Assembly: GCF_000243155.2 (NCBI RefSeq)
Contig: NC_018017.1
Location: 2,728,001-2,792,000, forward strand
DNA length: 64,000 nucleotides
Origin: Desulfitobacterium dehalogenans ATCC 51507
GTDB taxonomy: Bacteria; Bacillota; Desulfitobacteriia; Desulfitobacteriales; Desulfitobacteriaceae
Reading direction: 5' to 3'
In this document: in pieces, positions 43,865 to 52,329 of the stretch
Position numbering within the stretch: the first letter of the stretch is position 1
How the letters are laid out: each line of letters starts with the position of its first letter
Notes under the pieces: generated by a model
Seen by the model: only the letters and a program-made list of their open reading frames with translations
The model's database searches: none
What the model was told of the DNA's origin: nothing
Program-made: the position numbers and the translations under genes

Positions 43865-45025
43865 CTATTTATTCAGCCCCCTGGCTAAACGCTTCATTCC
43901 TTCTTCAATAATCTCCGGTGTCGAGCAGGAGTAATTGAGGCGCATTTCATTGGACACCCGGCCATCGGCGTAGAAGAGAGCTCCGGGAACATAAAGAACA
44001 TTTTGGCGAATCATATCTTCCACATAGTCAAAGCTATTGTTCACGCCAATCAGCTTGGCCCAAAGGAATAAACCACCTGAGGGGACGATCATCTCTACTC
44101 TATCTCCCAGATAAGTATGGATGGACTCCACCATAGCCTGACGGCGATCATTATAAACTTTCCGCAATTTGAGGATATGATCCGGCAAAAGATCCTTTTT
44201 CAGATATTCATAGATCGCTCTCTGAGTTAAGTTATTACTATGAAGATCCACGCCTTCTTTGGTTTGTTCCAGATGCATAATAATATCTTCATCGGCAAGA
44301 ACATAACCTATCCGCAACCCCGGTGCCAAAACCTTGGAAAAGGTCCCAAGATAGATGACATTTTCCCCCAATTCCGCCAGATGAGGGATTGCCTCTCCTT
44401 CATAACGCAATTCTCCGTAAGGATTATCCTCGATAAGAAGCAGATCATATTTTTGGGACACTTTGAGAAGCTCTTTTCTTCTCTCCAGCCCCATAACTCT
44501 TCCCGAGGGATTTTGATAATTCGGTATTAAGTAAAGAAATTTGGGCGTGGTGAAAGCTAAAGCTTTCTCCAGTTCACTGGGAATGATTCCTTCCTCATCA
44601 CAGGGGATCATCTGAAAATTAGCCCGAAATCCCTCGAAAGCTTGAATAGCACCCAAATAAGTAGGCGTCTCCAAGAAAACCGTATCTCCCGGATCCAAAA
44701 AAGTTTGGGCTAATAGGCTCAATCCCTGCTGACTTCCGGTGGTGATAATCACCTCGCTGGTCTGGGCAGGTCTTTGGTTGCGTTTGTGCTGAGAGGCAAC
44801 CCATGATCTCAACTCCGGATATCCTGCGGTCTGAGCATACTGTAAGGCGGAATTGCCCTGTTCCTCAAAAACCTTTTGGAAGGCTGCCTGTAAATCCTGA
44901 GTAGGAAAAAGGTCAAGGGCAGGTAACCCTCCGGCAAAAGATATCATCTCGGGGTTTTGGGCTGCTCTGAGCATTTCCCCGATAAATCCTTCTCCTACAT
45001 TTTTCATCCACTTGGCGTACTTCAT
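43865..45025 (-). CDS. PLP-dependent aminotransferase, class I/II
   Basis: 386 residues, fold type I. The PLP lysine is in YLGTFSKVLAPGLRIGY (about 228-244); MISFAGGLPALDLFP near the N-terminus and YQNPSGRVMGLERR place it with 2-aminoadipate/LysN or valine-pyruvate-type transaminases (the MocR-like catalytic group, but without a DNA-binding domain). Exact substrate not assignable. Monocistronic. Confidence 0.88.
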   Translation of the reverse strand: MKYAKWMKNVGEGFIGEMLRAAQNPEMISFAGGLPALDLFPTQDLQAAFQKVFEEQGNSALQYAQTAGYPELRSWVASQHKRNQRPAQTSEVIITTGSQQGLSLLAQTFLDPGDTVFLETPTYLGAIQAFEGFRANFQMIPCDEEGIIPSELEKALAFTTPKFLYLIPNYQNPSGRVMGLERRKELLKVSQKYDLLLIEDNPYGELRYEGEAIPHLAELGENVIYLGTFSKVLAPGLRIGYVLADEDIIMHLEQTKEGVDLHSNNLTQRAIYEYLKKDLLPDHILKLRKVYNDRRQAMVESIHTYLGDRVEMIVPSGGLFLWAKLIGVNNSFDYVEDMIRQNVLYVPGALFYADGRVSNEMRLNYSCSTPEIIEEGMKRLARGLNK

Positions 45026-45085
45026 TAGCTTCTCCTTTCCATCCTCAAATCTATAGTAATAATACCCAAAGATATTATTCCTTCA

Positions 45086-45607
45086 TTACTCAAGAAAACC
45101 CCAGCGTTCCATAGGCCAATAACGCACTAAAACTTTTCCTCCGATATTTTTCTCGGGAACGAAGCCCCAGACATGGCTATCCTTACTGTTGTTGCGATTA
45201 TCCCCGAAAACAAGGTAGGATTGCTCCGGAATTTGGATAGGCCCATAGTCATATTCAGGAGCCTCTTTCAAATAAGGTTCTTCCAGGGGTTCTCCATTAA
45301 TCCATACTTTACCCTCCCGGACTTCCAAGGTCTCCCCGGGTAAACCGATGACACGTTTAACCAAATCATCGTGCTCTCCCGAGCCTTCTGGTGCAGTAAA
45401 CATAATGATATCTCCACGCTGGAGGGGTTTACTTTTGTAAAATACCTTATCGAAGATTAAGCGATCTTGAAGTTGGATAGTGGGGAGCATGGAACCGGTA
45501 GGGACAATGCGGGTGTCGATGATATAGGTTCTAATTCCAAAGGATAAAACCCAGGCGACTACGATCAAAATCCCCCATTCAAAAATTGTGCGTAAATATT
45601 TTTTCAT
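45086..45607 (-). CDS. lepB: Signal peptidase I
   Basis: 173-residue type I signal peptidase with one N-terminal anchor helix (about 10-28). Catalytic Ser in VPTGSMLPT, Lys in DDLVKRVIGLPGE, and the box E motif FGDNRNNSKDSHVWG. It removes signal peptides from exported proteins outside the membrane. Length and single anchor are typical of the Gram-positive SipS type. Confidence 0.95.
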   Translation of the reverse strand: MKKYLRTIFEWGILIVVAWVLSFGIRTYIIDTRIVPTGSMLPTIQLQDRLIFDKVFYKSKPLQRGDIIMFTAPEGSGEHDDLVKRVIGLPGETLEVREGKVWINGEPLEEPYLKEAPEYDYGPIQIPEQSYLVFGDNRNNSKDSHVWGFVPEKNIGGKVLVRYWPMERWGFLE

Positions 45608-45697
45608 TCAAGTCACACCCTCTGCAATAGTTGTCCACTGTGTGGATATACGAAGCTTGCTTACTTGTTTCAGAATACCACGAAATCCCTACTAAAT

Positions 45698-45722
45698 AAA
45701 AGACCCCTCCGCTTGGAGGGTC
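45698..45722 (-). terminator. Intrinsic terminator of the GAF-GGDEF gene
   Basis: GACCCTCC-AAGC-GGAGGGGTC followed by TTTTAT on the minus strand, overlapping the gene's stop codon. Confidence 0.85.
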
Positions 45723-47160
45723 AGTCCGCTATGATATTCCCTTTCCCTAAATTTTTACCTCTATAAAGCCTTTGATCAGCTAAACGATACAGATCATCAT
45801 AGCTACGGCCTTCCGTCGGAAACTCGGCAACTCCGATACTGACTCCTAAATTATATATTTCAAGACACATGCTTTTTCTCATCCGTTCAATAACTGCCAG
45901 AGATTCGTCATTCATGGAAACCTCTGTCAGCACCACGGTAAATTCATCGCCACCCGTTCGGGCGACAATATCCTGCTCCCGTACTGCGGCTCGTAAGTTT
46001 TGAGCGATTTCTTTCAGGGCCCGGTCCCCCATAGGGTGCCCCATTGTATCATTGAGTTGTTTGAACAGATCCAAATCGAGAACCAATAATAAGAAATGTG
46101 AATTTCTCCTTAGGGTACTGGCTATTTCTTCACGAACACGCTGCTCGAAACCCTGACGATTAAGGATTCCTGTCAAGCGGTCCGTATTGGCCAAACGAGC
46201 AAGCTCCTCACGCTGGCGAATCGTCTCTAAAGCAACCCCAACTACGCGAATAAAGGCCGCCAGTATCTCTTGTTTTTGGTCGTTGAGGTGCTTACCTGCA
46301 TTCATAAGCCAAAGCTCACCAACTACCCCGCTATGGGTCTGGAGAGGATGTATCCACACACGCTCCCATTTAAAGGGATTATCTTCAATATCAAGAAAGT
46401 GAACCTTGGCATTTCTAAGACAACATTCCTCCTTAGAGATATATTGCCTGACCCAAGTTCGCCAATCCCATTCCATCTCTTGTTTCAGCCGCCCAAAAGG
46501 TGAACGCATTTCCCAGGTCCCTTCGGCACTCTCCAACAGAAAAAATCCTCCGGGCAAAAACAGAATTTCCATGGCCATTTCTCCAGCTTCCGATAAAAGC
46601 TGCTCTTCTGAGTCAGCACGGACGAGAATTTCTGTTCCCCGCAATAGCAAGGTAAGGGCTTGTTCCCTATCTAAAGAGTCAATTCTCAGCATTCTTTCAA
46701 AAATAAAAGAAGATATAATCGAAATAACTTGTTTTACAAAAACCGCTAATCGTTCATCTTTGGACTGAGCCCGCTTACCCTTAAGGATAAAGGCTCCTAA
46801 GGTTTTGTCAAAATGGCTTAAGGGCAAAACCCATTCCTCGTCCATTTCCACGACTTCGGTAAAGGTTTCCCGGAAATCCTGGGGAAATTCGCTTAACATC
46901 ACCGTTTCTCTGTACTTGTCATCACGAGAGCTGATAGAATAAAGTTTGTATTTTCCTTGCTCAAAAAGGTAGATTGCAGCTAAATCACAGTTAAATAGCT
47001 CCAGACTTCGCTGAGTAAAGAGATCTAATGCCGTCAAGAGATTTTCCTCACGATTCATCTCTTGAATGGTAGTCAGTAAAATCTCTGCATACGAAGGGCT
47101 ATTATCGGGAAATTCCCTCTTTTCAATTCTCTGTAATTGCACTGACTCCTCACCCTTCAT
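45721..47160 (-). CDS. GAF-domain diguanylate cyclase
   Basis: 479 residues: two GAF-like sensor regions (about 25-165 and 175-310) and a C-terminal GGDEF domain with intact RTGGDEF and an RxxD inhibitory site (REQD) five residues ahead. No membrane segment, so it senses an internal signal and makes cyclic-di-GMP. ATG 47160 has no ribosome site; GTG 47142, preceded by GAGGAG, is a plausible alternative. Flanked by a structured repeat upstream. Confidence 0.92.
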   Translation of the reverse strand: MKGEESVQLQRIEKREFPDNSPSYAEILLTTIQEMNREENLLTALDLFTQRSLELFNCDLAAIYLFEQGKYKLYSISSRDDKYRETVMLSEFPQDFRETFTEVVEMDEEWVLPLSHFDKTLGAFILKGKRAQSKDERLAVFVKQVISIISSFIFERMLRIDSLDREQALTLLLRGTEILVRADSEEQLLSEAGEMAMEILFLPGGFFLLESAEGTWEMRSPFGRLKQEMEWDWRTWVRQYISKEECCLRNAKVHFLDIEDNPFKWERVWIHPLQTHSGVVGELWLMNAGKHLNDQKQEILAAFIRVVGVALETIRQREELARLANTDRLTGILNRQGFEQRVREEIASTLRRNSHFLLLVLDLDLFKQLNDTMGHPMGDRALKEIAQNLRAAVREQDIVARTGGDEFTVVLTEVSMNDESLAVIERMRKSMCLEIYNLGVSIGVAEFPTEGRSYDDLYRLADQRLYRGKNLGKGNIIAD

Positions 47161-47392
47161 TTAAGAGCAATTTGAATGATAGGCTTATACAGTAAATATT
47201 TTACCACATTCTATTAATAAATTGGTTTTGATTTTGATAATTCTTTTAACAAATTAATTTTAAATTAGTTAACGATTTAAGTTGAAGGACTTTGGTTTCT
47301 ATTAACTCGGTATAACTACAATTAATATATGCCGGTTTTCTGAAAATCGAACTATTTCTAAGTCACAAAAAAAAGTGATACCAGCAGAGGAT
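47161..47392. other. AT-rich intergenic region
   Basis: Upstream of the GAF-GGDEF gene and before structured element B. Very AT-rich around 47200-47350; probable promoter region of the minus-strand gene, but no site is clear enough to call. Confidence 0.4.
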
Positions 47393-47612
47393 GAAAAAGT
47401 CGCTAGGGCTGAGTAGCTTATCCTACATCCGCACCGCTCAGGCGCTCCAGGGCTGGCGGCCTGGTTCCCACAGCAGCTCCACCAAACCTTTGGGTAATAC
47501 CTGATGTGAACCTGTGGCTTCGCTATCGCTGCGGAAACATCGTCCGCCTGGCCACCCCTCCGCGCAAATCGCTCTCTTCTGTAGGATAAGCTACGCTTAC
47601 AGGTCTTTTTTA
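47393..47612 (+). repeat. Structured interspersed element, copy B
   Basis: The most diverged copy of the family. Outer stem GTAGCTTATCCTACA (47413-47427) with TGTAGGATAAGCTAC (47580-47594) is a perfect 15 bp although half its bases differ from copies A and C. The inner stem GGCGG/CCGCC replaces GGTCAAC/GTTGACC. The core at 47482-47512 is nearly unchanged, with the hairpin ACC-TTTG-GGT and ACCTGATGTGAACC. It ends in GTCTTTTTT 7 nt before the glycerate kinase stop codon. Confidence 0.8.
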
Positions 47613-47618
47613 GGTAGA

Positions 47619-48755
47619 TTACCCCGGATAAGCCAGCTTCAAGATACGGAATCCCCGCTCCGCAGCGTCAACGGTTAAATCAAAAGCTCTTTCCATAGAT
47701 TCTTCTAAGGTCATAGGGCCATTGACAATAGTGATGATAGAGGTTATTCCATGCTCATACAGTGCTTCAGAGCCGGCACCGATGGAACCAACGATGGCCA
47801 AAGTGGGTTTCCCGCAGTTAATGGCTCGTTTAGCAACACCCATGGGTACTTTTCCATAAATTGACTGGCCATCGATTCGCCCTTCACCTGTGATGACAAT
47901 ATCCGCTTTTTGAAGTTTATTATCAAAATTTACTGTATCGAGAACAGCTTCCACACCGGTCTTAAGTTGAGCCCCTGTAAAGGCCAAAAGCCCCATCCCT
48001 AGACCTCCGGCTGCACCTGCTCCTGGAACGTCTTTTAAATCCAGACCTAAATCTTCCTGGATTTTCCGAGCAAAATGAGCAAGATTCCGATCTAAAATTT
48101 CAACCTTATCCGGTGTCGCTCCTTTTTGCGGTCCATAAACTACAGAAGCTCCCCGAGGGCCGCACAATGGATTATCCACATCGCACATTACCGTTATCTT
48201 TGTCTCTTTTAAGCGTGGATCGAGATCCGAAATATCGATTTTATCAAGCTGATCCAGGAAACCTCCACCGGGGCTCAGTTCCTGTCCTTCCCGATCAAGA
48301 AGTCTTGCTCCAAGGGCCTGAGCCATTCCTGCTCCGCCATCATTGGTTGCACTGCCCCCAATACCGATGAGAATTTCCCGGGGCTTCAAATCCAAGGCAG
48401 CACGAATAAGGTCCCCTGTGCCTCTTGTGGTGGTCACCAGAGGATTTCTCTTGTCGGGGGGGACCATGGGCAAGCCAGAGGCTGAAGCCATTTCCAGAAC
48501 GATGGTTCCATCGGGAAGCCGGCCCATTATGGCCTCTGCCTCCTCACCAAGAGGTGAGGTAACCCTGGTCCTAAGCAGCTCCCCTTTACCGGCATGGACA
48601 ATGGCTTCAACTGTTCCTTCCCCTCCATCCGCCATGCTGATAATCTCTGTAGTAGCTTCGGGAAAAACCCGCTGAATTCCCAGGGTAATGGCCTCTCCGG
48701 CCTTTTGGCTGCTTAAACTTCCTTTAAATGAATCAACGGCTATGAGTACATGCAT
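47619..48755 (-). CDS. glxK: Glycerate kinase
   Basis: 378-residue type II glycerate kinase phosphorylating glycerate for entry into glycolysis. N-terminal IAVDSFKGSLSS, catalytic/nucleotide region GIGGSATNDGGAGMA, then GPQKGATPDKVE and TGEGRIDGQSIYGK. ATG 48755 with AGGAGAGAG upstream; the longer frame reaches back without a ribosome site. Monocistronic; its 3' end abuts structured element B. Confidence 0.93.
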   Translation of the reverse strand: MHVLIAVDSFKGSLSSQKAGEAITLGIQRVFPEATTEIISMADGGEGTVEAIVHAGKGELLRTRVTSPLGEEAEAIMGRLPDGTIVLEMASASGLPMVPPDKRNPLVTTTRGTGDLIRAALDLKPREILIGIGGSATNDGGAGMAQALGARLLDREGQELSPGGGFLDQLDKIDISDLDPRLKETKITVMCDVDNPLCGPRGASVVYGPQKGATPDKVEILDRNLAHFARKIQEDLGLDLKDVPGAGAAGGLGMGLLAFTGAQLKTGVEAVLDTVNFDNKLQKADIVITGEGRIDGQSIYGKVPMGVAKRAINCGKPTLAIVGSIGAGSEALYEHGITSIITIVNGPMTLEESMERAFDLTVDAAERGFRILKLAYPG

Positions 48756-48914
48756 TATTATCTCTCTCCTATAGTTCAAATAGAGCACCTATACTATATC
48801 ACCTTGAGTATTTATTTCGAATTTTATACTAAAATATTGCAAAACACAATGTATAAACAGGTGAATGGTCGGGAATCGGCTCCCTAAGGTTGGCTTAACT
48901 TTACAAAATTATCC

Positions 48915-48944
48915 TTGACGGTAAATGCACCTATAGGCTATACT
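48915..48944 (+). promoter_or_regulatory. Promoter of the yybP-ykoY/terC transcript
   Basis: TTGACG (48915-48920), 18-bp spacer, TATACT (48939-48944), 17 nt before the riboswitch. Confidence 0.7.
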
Positions 48945-48960
48945 AAAAAAGTAATAGGTT

Positions 48961-49073
48961 CAAAGGGGAGTAGCTGGACAGCAAAGTCGTCATTACGGAT
49001 TAACATCCCGGCTTTGTTGACAACGTTGTTGTAAGCAAGACCTTTGCCCACTAGGGGGGTGAAGGTCTTTTTT
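48961..49073 (+). ncRNA. yybP-ykoY (manganese) riboswitch with terminator
   Basis: Begins CAAAGGGGAGTAGCTG, the hallmark of the class, has GGCTTTGTTGACAACG in the middle, and ends with the terminator AAGACCTTT...AAGGTCTTTTTTG (49037-49073). Mn2+ binding to this class is known to prevent termination. It lies directly upstream of a TerC-family gene, the classic partner. Confidence 0.93.
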
Positions 49074-49147
49074 GATGCAATAATACGATCTCCGAAAACA
49101 CATAATAAGGATTATGGCTTATCTTAAAGAATGAAAGGAAGAACAAG

Positions 49148-49837
49148 ATGGAGTTATTCAGCCCTGAATTTTTTCAAGCATTATTATCTATCGTTATTAT
49201 GGACCTGGTCTTAGGCGGCGATAATGCCATTGTCATCGGCATGGCAGCCCGCAATCTGCCGAAACAGCAGCAAAAAAAAGTGATCTTCGCCGGCACAGGA
49301 GGAGCTATCTTAATCCGGACCTTAGCTACCTTAGTGGCCGTTTACCTCTTAAAGATTCCCGGGTTGATGTTTGTCGGCGGCCTTCTCCTGGTTTGGATGG
49401 CCTTTAAGCTCCTTACCGATGAGAAACACGATGAACAGGTAGAAAGTGCCGCAAATTTTTGGGGTGCTGTGCGAACAATCATCATAGCCGATGCCGTTAT
49501 GGGACTGGATAATGTTCTGGCTGTTGCCGGTGCTGCCCATGGCCACCCCATCCTTGTTATTATCGGCTTACTCATTAGTATCCCCATCGTGGTTTGGGGG
49601 AGTACCCTTGTCATTAAGGCTATTGACCGCTTCCCGGTGATTATTCCCATTGGAGCCGCTGTTATTACTCATACCGCTGTGACCATGCTTGTGCATGAAA
49701 AATTCGTCGTCAATGTCATAGGAGAAAGCCCCCTCATCGAATGGGGGTTAAGCGCAGTCCTCATCGCCGGTGTTTTATACCTTGGTCATCGTATAAATAA
49801 GAAAAAAGTCTTGGAATCGGCAAAAAATGCCGCTTAG
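49148..49837 (+). CDS. TerC family membrane protein (YjbE/YkoY type), probable Mn2+ exporter
   Basis: 229 residues, about seven helices. The TerC metal motifs are visible: MDLVLGGDNAIVIGMAARN near residue 18 and DAVMGLDNVLAVAGAA near 114. The Mn2+ riboswitch upstream supports metal efflux, possibly metalating exported enzymes. GAAAGGAAG ribosome site. Monocistronic, ending at a strong terminator. Confidence 0.92.
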   Translation: MELFSPEFFQALLSIVIMDLVLGGDNAIVIGMAARNLPKQQQKKVIFAGTGGAILIRTLATLVAVYLLKIPGLMFVGGLLLVWMAFKLLTDEKHDEQVESAANFWGAVRTIIIADAVMGLDNVLAVAGAAHGHPILVIIGLLISIPIVVWGSTLVIKAIDRFPVIIPIGAAVITHTAVTMLVHEKFVVNVIGESPLIEWGLSAVLIAGVLYLGHRINKKKVLESAKNAA

Positions 49838-49860
49838 TCCAAAAGGAATATTGTAAATAA

Positions 49861-49920
49861 AAAGGAACCTATAGAATGGACACCGCAAAAAGTGGCCTAT
49901 GTCTATAGGTTCTTTTTTTA
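49861..49920 (+). terminator. Intrinsic terminator of terC
   Basis: GGAACCTATAGA/TCTATAGGTTC stem around a 28-nt loop followed by TTTTTTT. Confidence 0.88.
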
Positions 49921-49967
49921 ATCATGCTGCCGGGTTACTCGGAACCATTTCGCCACCAATCTGACTA

Positions 49968-51302
49968 TTACGGCATCAACAGCTTCGAGAGATGATTGTT
50001 TCTTACAGTTGAACCAACATACAGATCACGAGATGCGCCTAATCCTGCAAGCAAACATATACCGGCAACTCCAATCAGGATAACAAGCGGCATCGTCCAA
50101 TTGTTAGTCGCATCATGCAGATACCCGAAAAACATCGGACCAAAAGCAGCCAGCAGATAACCTATGGATTGAGCCATGCCAGATAGCCTTGCCGCTTCAT
50201 CCGCATTTCCCGTTCGCAGGCTGAAAAACATCATAGATAGGCTAAAGGTAAACCCTCCGCCAATTCCCAATATGATAATCCATAAGAAAGCTAGCTCTGC
50301 CCCTCCGAGAAGCAGCCCTAAAAGCCCTGTTAATACACATGTTGACCCAATTATTACTAATGAACGTTGGCTGGCCCTGCGTCCGGCAAGGACAGAGCCT
50401 AAAAATGTAATGGGGATCAACGCCAATTGCATGAGGGAAAGCATCCATCCGGCTTTGCTCGGATTCATACCCTGCTTGATTAAAATATCCGGCAACCATG
50501 CAACCATGCAATAGAACACCATAGACTGCAATCCCATATACAAAGTAACCTGCCAGGCTAAAGGTGATTTCCATAAGTTCACTTTCTCAATGACCGATCC
50601 TTGCACAACTGCCATTTCATCTAGTTTGTCATGGATTTTAAGAGTATCTGTTACGATGTCGACATTGATTGTTTCCTCGACAATTGATGTTTTCCGGTTT
50701 CTCCGTTTCATCTGGGGAATCCAGAGGATAATGGATAGACAGCTAAGTACAGCCCAAATTCTTAAGGCTCCCATCCACCCCAACCCCAATCCTACCGCTA
50801 GGGGGATGCTGATGCCGGAGGCCATTGCTGCGAATATATTCATAGAAACAGAATAAACGCCCGTCATAACCCCAATACGTTCAGGGAATTCCTTTTTAAT
50901 TAAGCTGGGTATCAATACATTTCCTACAGAAATGGACAACCCGAGAATTGCTGTCCCAAGAAATAGACCAAAACTTCCTGACCACGAACGCAATAAAATC
51001 CCAACTGTAAGAAAGGCAACCGACCAAAGCAGTACCAAATTTGTTCCAAACCTACGCGCCAATCCCGGCGCAAAAGGTGAAAACAGGGCAAAGGCAAATA
51101 GAGGGAGGGTTGTAATCATGCCCGCTAATGTGTTTGAAATATGCAAGTTGTCACGAATCAAATCGACCAAAGGCCCAACCGACGTTAAAGGTGCCCGCAG
51201 ATTTGCTGCAATAAATACAATTCCTACTATCAGCATTACGGGTGCAGTTCCTTTTGAATAGGGATATAAGCTTTTTTCGTGTTTGATGCCTATTTGATTC
51301 AT
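49968..51302 (-). CDS. MFS transporter, CynX/NimT family
   Basis: About 444 residues with twelve helices. IAANLRAPLTSVGPL after helix 1 is diagnostic of the CynX/NimT group (cyanate or 2-nitroimidazole transport); the loop between helices 6 and 7 is long and charged. The substrate is unknown here. ATG 51302 with AGGAG 11 nt upstream is preferred over the ATG at 51344, which would overlap the regulator gene. It is cotranscribed with the FadR-type regulator upstream. Confidence 0.88.
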   Translation of the reverse strand: MNQIGIKHEKSLYPYSKGTAPVMLIVGIVFIAANLRAPLTSVGPLVDLIRDNLHISNTLAGMITTLPLFAFALFSPFAPGLARRFGTNLVLLWSVAFLTVGILLRSWSGSFGLFLGTAILGLSISVGNVLIPSLIKKEFPERIGVMTGVYSVSMNIFAAMASGISIPLAVGLGLGWMGALRIWAVLSCLSIILWIPQMKRRNRKTSIVEETINVDIVTDTLKIHDKLDEMAVVQGSVIEKVNLWKSPLAWQVTLYMGLQSMVFYCMVAWLPDILIKQGMNPSKAGWMLSLMQLALIPITFLGSVLAGRRASQRSLVIIGSTCVLTGLLGLLLGGAELAFLWIIILGIGGGFTFSLSMMFFSLRTGNADEAARLSGMAQSIGYLLAAFGPMFFGYLHDATNNWTMPLVILIGVAGICLLAGLGASRDLYVGSTVRNNHLSKLLMP

Positions 51303-51336
51303 TGGTATAGTTTCTCCTTGTATGCTATATTCTCTT

Positions 51337-52029
51337 CTATTCATTAATTATCGTACTTAGAGTTTCTATTGCATCGTTCAGATAATGAGTCACACTTTCG
51401 AAGGCCAACTGGGAGTTCCTTGCCTCAATTGCTTGAAAAAGATCTGTATGAATTTCATTTTCAAAATTGGCTGGTTTTTTGATACGCATAATTCTATCAA
51501 TAGAATTTTGCAAAGCATCTGTGATATGTTCATACAGCTCACTGAACATCTTATTGTGTGTGGCTTTAGCAATCGATTTATGAAACGCAATATCCATCAG
51601 TGCAAATTGAAACGGATCATGACTTTTAGCAGTCTTTTTACAATCATCAAGACAAATTTTCATTTGTATTAAATCCTCAGCTGTTCTTCTCTTGCATGCA
51701 AGTTGGGCCGCTTCACGTTCAAATCCCAAACGTACCTCTAAGGCTTCCAAAAGATCGCTTTTCCGAATCTTTTTTTCCAAGGCAAGCGCTAAATTACTGT
51801 TGGATTTTACCGTAGTACCGATACCTTGACGGGTTTCAAGTAAACCAACATGAACTAAGGATTGTATCCCTTCTCTCAATGTGTTTCTGCTGACTTCAAA
51901 CATATCCATCAATTGCGGCTCTGCGGGGATTTTATCTCCGATTTTCCATTGACCACTTTCTATCATTTGTTCAATCTGTGTCGTGACCTGATCCACAAGG
52001 GTTGAACGGCTTGCTTTTTCAATCACCAT
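51337..52029 (-). CDS. GntR-family regulator with FCD domain (FadR subfamily)
   Basis: 230 residues: N-terminal winged helix (GQWKIGDKIPAEPQLMDMFEVSR) and C-terminal FCD ligand domain with a metal-type histidine (FHKSIAKATHNK). Likely controls itself and the MFS gene downstream, in response to a small acid. The ribosome site (GGAAAGGGG) is 12 nt before the ATG. Confidence 0.9.
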   Translation of the reverse strand: MVIEKASRSTLVDQVTTQIEQMIESGQWKIGDKIPAEPQLMDMFEVSRNTLREGIQSLVHVGLLETRQGIGTTVKSNSNLALALEKKIRKSDLLEALEVRLGFEREAAQLACKRRTAEDLIQMKICLDDCKKTAKSHDPFQFALMDIAFHKSIAKATHNKMFSELYEHITDALQNSIDRIMRIKKPANFENEIHTDLFQAIEARNSQLAFESVTHYLNDAIETLSTIINE

Positions 52030-52223
52030 AAATTATTTTACCCCTTTCCAAACGTAGGATGATTGGTTTATATGATTATAGCATGTATGCATTAATCTTG
52101 CTAGTTAGCCCCAAAATTGTTCAGCCTCTATGAATGAAGTGGTTTTTTCCCTGGTTGCTTGAGCATGTGAACAAGAAAAAGCCTTGAGAACCCTACTCGG
52201 ATCACCACCCAGGTATAAATAAA

Positions 52224-52271
52224 AAAGAAGAGGAACATAGCTAAAATACTCTAACTATGTTTCTCTTCTTT
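52224..52271 (-). terminator. Terminator of the RACo-like gene
   Basis: AAAGAAGAGGAACATAG pairs with CTATGTTTCTCTTCTTT (one mismatch) around a 14-nt loop, with TTTTTT on the minus strand. The remainder of 52030-52223 holds only the regulator's upstream region; nothing else recognised. Confidence 0.85.
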
Positions 52272-52329
52272 GATAAAATAATGGACCGATGCCCATCACT
52301 ACACCATACCAAGGATATATTTTGCTGTT

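Noticed and set aside
52103-52206. Open minus-strand frame (LGGDPSRVLKAFSC...) between the regulator and the RACo terminator
   Set aside because: No start codon or ribosome site and it runs into a terminator hairpin; possibly a chance frame or tiny relic.
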